Positions 8,693-15,439 of a stretch of 64,000 bases of DNA are shown here, in pieces. The translations under genes and the position numbers were made by a program. Source of the DNA: Streptomyces sp. B21-105. GTDB taxonomy: Bacteria > Actinomycetota > Actinomycetes > Streptomycetales > Streptomycetaceae. Under the pieces are notes generated by a model. The model had not been told where the DNA came from, did no database searches, and worked only from the letters and a program-made list of their open reading frames with translations. Position 1 is the stretch's first letter. The number at the start of each line of letters is the position of its first letter. Location: NCBI RefSeq assembly GCF_036898465.1, contig NZ_JARUMJ010000001.1, forward strand, positions 5,022,001-5,086,000, written 5' to 3'.

Positions 8693-9910
8693 ATGGCAGC
8701 AGCTGACGACCTCTCGTTCACCCCCTGGGACCCCGCGTTCCTCGCGGACCCGTACCCGGCGTACGCAGAGTTGCGGGAGCGCGGGCGGGTGATCTTCTAC
8801 GAGCCCACCGGTCAGTGGCTCGTGCCGGGCCACGCGGACGTGTCGGCCCTGCTGCGGGAGCGGCGACTGGGGCGGACGTACCAGCACCGGTTCACGCACG
8901 AGGACTTCGGGCGGACCGCGCCGCCCGCCGAGCAGGAGCCGTTCCACACGCTGAACGACCACGGGATGCTCGACCTGGAACCGCCGGACCACACCCGGAT
9001 CCGGCGGCTGGTGTCGAAGGCGTTCACCCCGCGCACGGTGGAGCGGCTGAAGCCGTACGTGCACAGGCTGGCCGGCGAGCTGGTGGAGGGGCTGGCGCGG
9101 GCGGGCGGCGGCGACCTGCTGAGCGACGTCGCCGAGCCGCTGCCGGTGGCCGTGATCGCGGAGATGCTGGGGATCCCGGAGGCGGACCGGGGGCCGCTGC
9201 GGCCCTGGTCGGCGGACATCTGCGGGATGTACGAGCTGAACCCGTCCAAGGACACGGCGGCGAGGGCGGTGCGGGCGTCCGTCGAGTTCACCGCGTATCT
9301 GCGCGAGCTGATCGCCGAGCGGCGCAAGGAGCCGGGGGACGACCTCATCTCAGGGCTCATCGCTGCGCACGACGAGGGCGACCGGCTGACCGAGCAGGAG
9401 ATGATCTCGACGGCGGTGCTGCTGCTGAACGCCGGTCACGAGGCGACCGTCAACGCCACCGTCAACGGGTGGTGGGCGCTGTTCCGCAACCCGGAGCAGC
9501 TGGCCGCGCTGCGCGCCGACCACTCGCTGGTGCCCTCCGCCGTCGAGGAGCTGATGCGGTACGACACCCCGCTGCAGCTCTTCGAGCGGTGGGTGCTGGA
9601 CGACATCGAGATCGACGGGGTCACCGTGCCGCGGGGAGCCGAGATCGCCATGCTCTTCGGCTCGGCGAACCACGATCCCGCGGTGTTCGCCGAACCCGAA
9701 CGGCTGGACCTCACCCGGGCCGACAACCCGCACATCTCCTTCAGTGCGGGCATCCACTACTGCATCGGCGCGCCACTGGCCCGCATCGAGCTCGCCGCGT
9801 CGATGACGGCCCTGCTGGAGCGGACCCCGACGCTGGCCCTGGCGGCGGAGCCGCGACGCAAGCCGAACTTCGTGATCCGGGGTCTGGAGGGCCTACCCGT
9901 CACCGTCTGA
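8693..9910 (+). CDS. cytochrome P450 (bacterial class I, CYP107-like reading)
   Basis: A 405-residue soluble haem-thiolate mono-oxygenase. The haem loop reads FSAGIHYCIGAPLAR with the cysteine ligand, and the K-helix E-x-x-R is in VEELMRYD. The I-helix reads LLNAGHEATVN: the position normally occupied by the oxygen-activating threonine is alanine, followed by threonine, as in EryF-type enzymes. No ferredoxin or reductase gene is adjacent; a lone ferredoxin lies 33 kb away. The substrate is unknown. Its 3' end overlaps the convergent small membrane protein gene by 18 bp. Confidence 0.92.
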   Translation: MAAADDLSFTPWDPAFLADPYPAYAELRERGRVIFYEPTGQWLVPGHADVSALLRERRLGRTYQHRFTHEDFGRTAPPAEQEPFHTLNDHGMLDLEPPDHTRIRRLVSKAFTPRTVERLKPYVHRLAGELVEGLARAGGGDLLSDVAEPLPVAVIAEMLGIPEADRGPLRPWSADICGMYELNPSKDTAARAVRASVEFTAYLRELIAERRKEPGDDLISGLIAAHDEGDRLTEQEMISTAVLLLNAGHEATVNATVNGWWALFRNPEQLAALRADHSLVPSAVEELMRYDTPLQLFERWVLDDIEIDGVTVPRGAEIAMLFGSANHDPAVFAEPERLDLTRADNPHISFSAGIHYCIGAPLARIELAASMTALLERTPTLALAAEPRRKPNFVIRGLEGLPVTV

Positions 9911-10198
9911 TCTGCCGCGCGGCGCGTGCCCGCGGCGCCGCTCCCGCCGCTCCCGCCGCTCCCGCCGGTCGTGGAGGAGGCCGGCGATCGCCGTGTAGGC
10001 GAGGACCGGCAGGGCGGCACCCGCGAGGAACACCAGCGGCAGCTCGGTGCCCAGCACGCTCAGATCCATGCCCTGCTGCTCGAAGCCGTTGCCGAGGTGG
10101 ATCCGCGTGCGGTCCGAGGAGAGCCACAGGGAGACGGCCGTCAGCCCGGCCGCCGCCGAGATCACGCACCCGCCGCACCCCACCGCTCTTCGCCCCAT
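9893..10198 (-). CDS. small two-helix membrane protein, function unknown
   Basis: A 101-residue protein that opens with MGRRAVGCGGC. A hydrophobic segment (CVISAAAGLTAVSLWL) precedes a short hydrophilic loop with RIHLGNGFEQQG, then a second helix (LVFLAGAALPVLAYTAIAGLL) and a strongly basic tail of RRERRERR type. The start ATG at 10198 is a best guess, since no good ribosome-binding site is visible. It reads convergently into the P450 gene. It lies downstream of, and co-directional with, the diacylglycerol-kinase-like gene after about 165 bp. It is not recognised as a named family. Confidence 0.6.
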   Translation of the reverse strand: MGRRAVGCGGCVISAAAGLTAVSLWLSSDRTRIHLGNGFEQQGMDLSVLGTELPLVFLAGAALPVLAYTAIAGLLHDRRERRERRERRRGHAPRGRSDGDG

Positions 10199-10362
10199 GC
10201 ACCCAGAGACGCCCCAGGCTCCGCCCCGGTTCGCCGTCGGCCAACGGCCATGGCCCCGCCGGCCACTACCGCCGCAGACGAAGCCACCGTCACAAGCACC
10301 GCACCCGCCACGAGCACCGCACCGGCGGCAAGCACCGGCACCGGCGGCAAGCACCGGCACCG

Positions 10363-11229
10363 CTACCGCACCGGCAGCATCAGCCCCAGGGCGCCTTCCC
10401 GCACGGTCCACGTCCGCCGCCGTACCGGGCCGGCCACCGCGGCGTCCGCCCGGTAGTGGAAGTCCGCCCCCGAGACGGTCACCGTCCGGCCGTACGCCTG
10501 CAGCGGCGCCCCCTCCGCGCCCACCGACGACGGCCGCACCACGACCTCCGCGGTCCCCGAGGCGCGGGGCGTCACCGACACCGTCTCCACCGGCTGGTCC
10601 AGGTCGACCAGGGTCGCCCCGTCCACCTCGACCCGCAGCCGGGCCGGGCCGTGCGGGAGCGGGGCGGCGACGTCCGGCCGGGCGGGCCGCCGGGAAGACC
10701 GGGAAGACCGGATGGGGGCGAGGGTGCGGACCAGCGACTGAAGCCAGGGCCGCCCCGAGGGATCCGGCGGCAGGACGTCCCACGCCGTCGGCAGCGCGGG
10801 GATCCGCAGCGACCCCAGCACCACCCCGTCGCTGTCGTCGACCAGCAGGTCCAGCCGCCGCTCGGCCCCGTCCAGGACGGCCCGTGCCGCCGCGACCGCG
10901 CCCGTGGGCACGCCCAGGGCGTGCGCGACGGACAGGGAGCCGCCCACCGGCACCACCGACAGCACGCACTCGGCCAGCGCCCGCTGCCGGTGCAGGAGTG
11001 CCACCGCCCGGGTCAGCGCACCGTCGTCGCCGACGACCACCGGCCGCCGCGAGCCCCGCCGGGCCAGCGCCCTGGCGAATTCCTCCGGGTCCTCCGGCAG
11101 GCACACCTTGGTGCTGGCCGCACCCGCGCTGAGCACGTCTTTCGCGATCCGCACGGACTCCCCGTCCGTGCGCCGGGCGACCGGATCGATGATCACCAGC
11201 AGCTGATCGGACGTCGCGAAAGTCGCCAC
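10363..11229 (-). CDS. diacylglycerol kinase family protein (degenerate nucleotide motif)
   Basis: A 288-residue protein related to the DAGK/lipid-kinase catalytic domain (DgkB/YegS type): LLVIIDPVARR at the N-terminus, VVVGDDGALTRAV where the family has GGDGT, then VVPVGGSLSVAHALGVPTGA. The degenerate GGDGT-like motif means activity is uncertain. The C-terminal half resembles the beta-sandwich of lipid kinases. GTG 11229 is chosen so the product starts ATFATSDQ, with GAGGCAAG upstream. It is divergent from purA. Confidence 0.7.
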   Translation of the reverse strand: MATFATSDQLLVIIDPVARRTDGESVRIAKDVLSAGAASTKVCLPEDPEEFARALARRGSRRPVVVGDDGALTRAVALLHRQRALAECVLSVVPVGGSLSVAHALGVPTGAVAAARAVLDGAERRLDLLVDDSDGVVLGSLRIPALPTAWDVLPPDPSGRPWLQSLVRTLAPIRSSRSSRRPARPDVAAPLPHGPARLRVEVDGATLVDLDQPVETVSVTPRASGTAEVVVRPSSVGAEGAPLQAYGRTVTVSGADFHYRADAAVAGPVRRRTWTVREGALGLMLPVR

Positions 11230-11271
11230 CTCGGTCTTGCCTCGCTTCCTCGGGTAGCATCTTTGTGCAAG

Positions 11272-11299
11272 AGCCCCTTGCGCTATTGCGCCAGGGGCT
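11272..11299. promoter_or_regulatory. hairpin between the lipid-kinase-like gene and purA
   Basis: AGCCCCTTGCGC and GCGCCAGGGGCT form a 12-bp stem (one mismatch) with a 4-nt loop. It sits in the divergent intergenic region, in the 5' leader of the minus-strand gene and upstream of purA. It could be a transcription attenuator, a barrier between the two promoters, or an operator. Confidence 0.6.
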
Positions 11300-11435
11300 T
11301 CGTCTATTCCGGGGCATCCGGGTCCGACAACGGGCGACCAACGACGGTCGCGGCGCTCGCGGTGAACGCGGTGGAACGATCCATCACGTACGCCCCTGAC
11401 CTTGGACATGCCCCACCCGGAAGGGGTGTACGCGC

Positions 11436-12719
11436 GTGCCCGCACTTGTGCTGCTCGGTGCTCAGTGGGGTGACGAAGGCAAGGGAAAGGCCACCGACCT
11501 GCTCGGTGGCTCGGTGGATTATGTGGTGCGTTACCAGGGTGGCAACAACGCCGGCCACACGGTCGTCGTGGGCGACCAGAAGTACGCACTCCACCTGCTC
11601 CCTTCCGGAATCCTGTCCCCCGGCTGTACGCCGGTCATCGGTAACGGTGTCGTCGTCGACCCGTCGGTCCTGCTCTCCGAGCTGAGCGGTCTGAACGAGC
11701 GCGGCGTCGACACGTCGAAGCTGCTGATCAGCGGCAACGCGCACATCATCACTCCGTACAACGTGACTGTCGACAAGGTGACGGAACGCTTCCTCGGAAA
11801 GCGCAAGATCGGCACCACCGGCCGGGGGATCGGTCCGACTTATGCCGACAAGATCAACCGGGTCGGCATCAGGGTCCAGGACCTGTACGACGAGTCCATC
11901 CTGACGCAGAAGGTGGAGGCGGCGCTCGACGCCAAGAACCAGCTGCTGACGAAGCTGTACAACCGTCGCGCGATCGCCGTCGACCAGGTCGTCGAGGAAC
12001 TGCTCGGCTACGCGGAGAAGCTCGCTCCGTACGTCACCGACACGGTCCTCGTCCTCAACCAGGCGCTGGACGACGACAAGGTCGTCCTCTTCGAGGGCGG
12101 GCAGGGCACGCTCCTCGACATCGACCACGGCACGTACCCCTTCGTCACCTCGTCCAACCCGACCGCGGGCGGCGCCTGCACCGGCGCCGGCGTGGGCCCG
12201 ACGAAGATCAGCAGGGTCATCGGCATCCTGAAGGCCTACACGACCCGCGTCGGCTCGGGCCCCTTCCCGACCGAGCTCCTCGACGAGGACGGCGAGGCGC
12301 TGCGCCGGATCGGCGGCGAGCGGGGCGTGACCACCGGCCGCGACCGGCGCTGCGGCTGGTTCGACGCGGTCATCGCCCGCTACGCGACCCGCGTGAACGG
12401 CCTGACGGACTTCTTCCTGACCAAGCTCGACGTCCTGACCGGCTGGGAGCAGATCCCGGTCTGCGTGGCGTACGAGGTCGACGGCAAGCGCGTCGAGGAA
12501 CTGCCGTACTCGCAGAGCGACTTCCACCACGCGAAGCCGATCTACGAGAACCTGCCCGGCTGGTCCGAGGACATCACGTCGGCGAAGTCGTTCTCCGACC
12601 TGCCGAAGAACGCCCAGGCGTACGTGAAGGCGCTGGAGGAGATGTCCGGCGCCCCGATCTCCGCGATCGGCGTGGGCCCGGGCCGGGACGAGACGATCGA
12701 GATCAACTCGTTCCTGTAG
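11436..12719 (+). CDS. purA: adenylosuccinate synthetase
   Basis: GTP-dependent enzyme that joins IMP and aspartate, the first committed step to AMP. It has 427 residues, full length. The GTP-binding signature [16 protein letters not shown] is at the N-terminus, followed by NNAGHTVVV, the catalytic region [17 protein letters not shown] and the C-terminal [13 protein letters not shown] 11436 follows GGAAGGGG. The gene is monocistronic, ending in a run of strong hairpins. Confidence 0.97.
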   Translation: MPALVLLGAQWGDEGKGKATDLLGGSVDYVVRYQGGNNAGHTVVVGDQKYALHLLPSGILSPGCTPVIGNGVVVDPSVLLSELSGLNERGVDTSKLLISGNAHIITPYNVTVDKVTERFLGKRKIGTTGRGIGPTYADKINRVGIRVQDLYDESILTQKVEAALDAKNQLLTKLYNRRAIAVDQVVEELLGYAEKLAPYVTDTVLVLNQALDDDKVVLFEGGQGTLLDIDHGTYPFVTSSNPTAGGACTGAGVGPTKISRVIGILKAYTTRVGSGPFPTELLDEDGEALRRIGGERGVTTGRDRRCGWFDAVIARYATRVNGLTDFFLTKLDVLTGWEQIPVCVAYEVDGKRVEELPYSQSDFHHAKPIYENLPGWSEDITSAKSFSDLPKNAQAYVKALEEMSGAPISAIGVGPGRDETIEINSFL

Positions 12720-12740
12720 TCCCGGCGGCGGTACGTGTCG

Positions 12741-12780
12741 GCTGCGGGCCGGTCCTGGACACTCTGGACCGGCCCGCAGC
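12741..12780 (+). terminator. perfect 15-bp inverted repeat after purA
   Basis: GCTGCGGGCCGGTCC and its exact complement GGACCGGCCCGCAGC flank a 10-nt loop, 21 bp after the purA stop. There is no T-tract, as in many actinobacterial terminators. Confidence 0.85.
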
Positions 12781-12800
12781 CGCATCGCCCCGGTGACCTG

Positions 12801-12826
12801 CCCCCGGTTTCGACCGGGGGTTTTTT
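12801..12826 (+). terminator. intrinsic terminator with T-tract
   Basis: CCCCCGGT-TTCG-ACCGGGGG is followed directly by six Ts. It is a second, canonical terminator in tandem with the one upstream. Confidence 0.92.
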
Positions 12827-13056
12827 GCGTGAACCCCCGGGTTTCTCGGCCCGGTTCCCCAACGCGGGCCCGACGGCGGTCTTCTGACGGACGCCGTTTC
12901 ACTCCCCGGAGTGAACTACGCGAACTTCTGCCCGGTATGCACCGGTTCAGTTTTGCTCTCGTCGCTCTGTGTGCCTCTACAGTCACGACACCCAGAGAAA
13001 CGCCCCCGCGGTGCGCCAACACCCGGGGGCTCGACACCCCGAGGAACACACTCCGG

Positions 13057-13515
13057 ATGCGCATTCATCGTACGACGCCCACGCCCGCGGTCTCCGTCTT
13101 CTCCAACGCCCTTGTCCGCCACGGGAGTCCGTCCCGGCGCGCGGTAGCCGTACTGGCGTACCTCTTCGGCCCTCCGCGCGGCGCCCACGCCATGGCTCGG
13201 ACCCTCGCCGCGAGAGGCGAGGCGGACGGCGCCCGGATCGTCGCGGCCCCGCGTGACCTGGACGAATCCCGGTATCCGCGGCGGGCGGTGCGACGGGATC
13301 CGCCGGGGCGTCGGTTTTCCGGGGAGTGCGGGGTTTTCGACACCGCGTACGACGGCGAACCCCCGTCGGGTGAACCCGAAAAAGTTCAGGCCCGGGCCTC
13401 CGACGTGTCGCCGACGCAGGCCCCCACGGCGGCCGCAGGGCTCGCACTTCGCAAGCCCTCACGACCTTCTGCAGACCACCGGCCGCACGTCCGTGACGTG
13501 CCGGGTTTCCAGTAA
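13057..13515 (+). CDS. doubtful 152-residue open frame in a 750-bp gap
   Basis: Between the purA terminators and the toxin-antitoxin pair lie about 750 bp without a recognised gene. The only frame with Streptomyces-like third-position GC over its first 60 codons begins MRIHRTTPTPAVSVF at 13057; the second half is rich in Pro, Arg and Ala and loses that bias. No family is recognised and the ribosome-binding site is poor. It may be a small unrecognised gene, a decayed one, or a chance frame. I lean towards non-coding or decayed. Confidence 0.2.
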   Translation: MRIHRTTPTPAVSVFSNALVRHGSPSRRAVAVLAYLFGPPRGAHAMARTLAARGEADGARIVAAPRDLDESRYPRRAVRRDPPGRRFSGECGVFDTAYDGEPPSGEPEKVQARASDVSPTQAPTAAAGLALRKPSRPSADHRPHVRDVPGFQ

Positions 13516-13559
13516 CCGGAAGGAACACGATGACAGCATTGCTCGAACGGGCCGAAGCG

Positions 13560-13577
13560 GTATACTAGAGGTATACT
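13560..13577 (+). promoter_or_regulatory. leaderless promoter/operator of the toxin-antitoxin pair
   Basis: GTATAC occurs at 13560-13565 and again at 13571-13576, exactly 11 bp (one helical turn) apart, giving two TATACT -10-like hexamers. The second hexamer ends 6 bp before the ATG at 13584, so the transcript would start at or next to the initiation codon. Because GTATAC is itself a palindrome, the pair is a natural site for a ribbon-helix-helix repressor such as the encoded antitoxin. Confidence 0.72.
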
Positions 13578-13583
13578 GTGGTC

Positions 13584-13847
13584 ATGGCTGACACCACCGT
13601 CAAGGTCGACCCCGCCGTCCGTGACCGCCTCATGGTGCTCGCCCGTGAGCGCGGGATGACCATGCGCGACCTGATCGCCGAACTGGCGGGGGCCACGCCG
13701 ACGCAGGAGGAGCTGCGCAAGCGGTACGAGGAGACGAAGGCGTACTGCGAAACGCACTTCGGCGTGACGCTCACCGACGAGGATCACGACCGGGTGGAGA
13801 AGGTCTGGCAGGACCTCGAGGCCGGCCGTCCCGTGGACGGCCTGTGA
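13584..13847 (+). CDS. ribbon-helix-helix antitoxin (VapB-like)
   Basis: An 87-residue protein. The N-terminus TTVKVDPAVRDRLMVLARER followed by GMTMRDLIAEL is a typical RHH DNA-binding unit of antitoxins, and the C-terminal half is an acidic, helical toxin-binding tail. ATG 13584 is preferred over GTG 13578 because of the adjacent -10-like hexamer; the message is probably leaderless. The stop overlaps the next gene by 4 bp (GTGA). It presumably autoregulates through the GTATAC pair. Confidence 0.75.
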   Translation: MADTTVKVDPAVRDRLMVLARERGMTMRDLIAELAGATPTQEELRKRYEETKAYCETHFGVTLTDEDHDRVEKVWQDLEAGRPVDGL

Positions 13848-14257
13848 GCGCCGCGAGGGCCGGTTCGACCGGCGTCGTCTTCGACGAGTCGGCCCTGCTT
13901 GCGCTGGGCTCGGGGAATTCGCTCGCCTCGCAGTTCGTGGCGAACACCGAGCACGGACCGACCCGGCACGTGTATGTGCCAGCTCTCTGCCTGGCCGCCG
14001 CCGACGGGATGCGTAGGGGACTGGCGGAACACGTCGGCTCCCTGCCGGCCGTCGAGATCGTCGAGTTGGACTTCGCGGCCGCGTCCACGGTGGGGGCGCT
14101 GCTCCGTGACGGTGTGGAATGGCGGCTCGGGCACGCGGTCCACCTGTCCCGGCCGACGGTCGACTGGCCGGACGGACGGCATGTGTTGACCGTGGACCCG
14201 GACCTGTACGCGGAGATGCCCCTCGTCCGCACGATCAGGTTGCCGCGCCAGCGGTGA
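13844..14257 (+). CDS. probable PIN-like toxin partner (VapC-like, divergent)
   Basis: A 137-residue protein coupled by a GTGA overlap to the antitoxin gene. The N-terminal VVFDESALLALGSGN resembles the first acidic strand of PIN-domain ribonucleases, and VYVPALCLAAADGM fits the next helix. The last acidic positions are in TVDPDLYAEM. The PIN acidic tetrad is not complete by eye, so the toxin activity is inferred from context more than from motif. A perfect hairpin terminator follows at once, which closes the operon. Confidence 0.6.
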   Translation: MSAARAGSTGVVFDESALLALGSGNSLASQFVANTEHGPTRHVYVPALCLAAADGMRRGLAEHVGSLPAVEIVELDFAAASTVGALLRDGVEWRLGHAVHLSRPTVDWPDGRHVLTVDPDLYAEMPLVRTIRLPRQR

Positions 14258-14262
14258 CCGCA

Positions 14263-14300
14263 GGGAGGTGTCCGCTCGTGTCACCGGGCGGACACCTCCC
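14263..14300 (+). terminator. perfect 13-bp hairpin after the toxin gene
   Basis: GGGAGGTGTCCGC at 14263-14275 pairs exactly with GCGGACACCTCCC at 14288-14300 (12-nt loop), starting 6 bp after the stop codon. Confidence 0.85.
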
Positions 14301-14401
14301 TCAGCCCCTCCCTCGGCCCCTCCCTAAGAAAGGGAGAAATGCCGCATACGGGACTACTCTGAGGGTGACATCCGTGTGCCGACCAGAGGAAGGTGACAGC
14401 G

Positions 14402-14695
14402 ATGCGCATGATGCTCAGGGCGTCCATGGACACCGAGAAGGCGAACGAGGCCATCCGGAACGGGACCCTCACGAAGCTGATCCAGGAGTCGGTGGAGCAG
14501 ATCAAGCCCGAAGCGGCCTACTTCACCTCCGACCACGGCAAGCGCACGGCCTTCTTGGTCTTCGACATGGAGGACAGCTCGCAGATGCCCGTGCTCAGCG
14601 AGCCGTTCTTCCTCAACCTCGGGGCCGAGATCACCTACACCCCGGTGATGAACATGGAGGACGTGCAGAAGGGGCTGTCCCAGCTCGGACGCTGA
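14402..14695 (+). CDS. small conserved protein, function unknown
   Basis: A 97-residue soluble protein beginning MRMMLRASMDTEKANEAI, with KPEAAYFTSDHGKRTAFLVF and SQMPVLSEPFFLNLGAEI later. The alternation of strand and helix suggests a ferredoxin-like alpha+beta fold of the YCII/DUF3303 kind, but I do not recognise a named family. ATG 14402 is chosen because GAGGAAGG lies 8 bp upstream; GTG 14393 would destroy it. It stands alone between the toxin-antitoxin pair and a convergent gene. Confidence 0.75.
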   Translation: MRMMLRASMDTEKANEAIRNGTLTKLIQESVEQIKPEAAYFTSDHGKRTAFLVFDMEDSSQMPVLSEPFFLNLGAEITYTPVMNMEDVQKGLSQLGR

Positions 14696-14729
14696 GCCGA
14701 CCCGCGGTCGGTGCCGGTGGAGCGGCGGC

Positions 14730-15380
14730 TCAGCTGAAGACGATCATCGACCCCTGCGCCAGACTCCGCGTCGCCGCCGCGTGCAGCCCGAGCCACACAT
14801 GCCGCTCGCGTGCGAAGGGGCTGGGATCGTACGGCGCCGGAACAGCCGGCTCCTCCAACTCCGTCGGTCCGGTGGGCGGTTGGGGAGCCGCCGGGGGATT
14901 GGCCGGATCGATGCCGATGGACGGGGCCACGAACTCCAGTTCCCGCAGCAGCGACTGCGCGGAGCCCAGCGGGCCGCCGCCCGCGAGGAGTTCGTCGTTC
15001 GACAGCGGCTGCGGGAAGTCCACCGGGACGTACGCGCCCGCGTGGTCGTAGTGCCAGACCAGGTGGGACTGCTGGGCCGTCGCCTGGAACATCTCCAGCA
15101 GCTGCTCGTAGTCGCCGCCGAGCTCGTCCACCGGCGTCACCGGCAGCTGGCACACCTGGAGCAGGTAGGCGCGGCGCAGGAAGTGCAGGGCGTCGTAGTC
15201 GAAGCCCGCGACCGGGGCGACCTCGCCGGACAGGCCCGGCATGTACTGGTACACCGGCACCGGTGGGAGTCCCGCCTCCGCCAGCACTTTGTTGTACTGG
15301 GCGAGTTCGTCCGCGAAGGGGTTGTCGGGGGTGTGGCACAACACGTCGACGAGCGGCACCAGCCACAGGTCACAGGCCAA
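14730..15380 (-). CDS. conserved hypothetical protein, 216 residues
   Basis: A soluble protein beginning MACDLWLVPLVDVLC, with HTPDNPFADELAQYNKVLAE, YLLQVCQLPVTPVDELGGDY and a proline-rich tail. The start is TTG at 15380, supported by GAGGAG 6 bp upstream. Third-position GC is typical of a real gene. I do not recognise a domain. It lies downstream of the membrane glycosyltransferase on the same strand, separated by about 60 bp. Confidence 0.7.
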   Translation of the reverse strand: MACDLWLVPLVDVLCHTPDNPFADELAQYNKVLAEAGLPPVPVYQYMPGLSGEVAPVAGFDYDALHFLRRAYLLQVCQLPVTPVDELGGDYEQLLEMFQATAQQSHLVWHYDHAGAYVPVDFPQPLSNDELLAGGGPLGSAQSLLRELEFVAPSIGIDPANPPAAPQPPTGPTELEEPAVPAPYDPSPFARERHVWLGLHAAATRSLAQGSMIVFS

Positions 15381-15439
15381 AGAGAGCTCCTCACTCAGTG
15401 CGTTGACCGGTCAGGGAAGACTAGTCGGTGCGGCACGCG

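Noticed and set aside
10162..10350. A 62-residue hydrophobic minus-strand frame (MPPVPVLAAGAVLVAGAVLV)
   Set aside because: It comes from short GCACCGGCACCGG-type repeats between two genes and has no ribosome-binding site or family.
8815..11685. A 956-codon plus-strand frame spanning the P450, lipid-kinase-like gene and purA start
   Set aside because: It is a frame-shifted shadow of several recognised genes on both strands; composition is low-complexity and no motif spans it.
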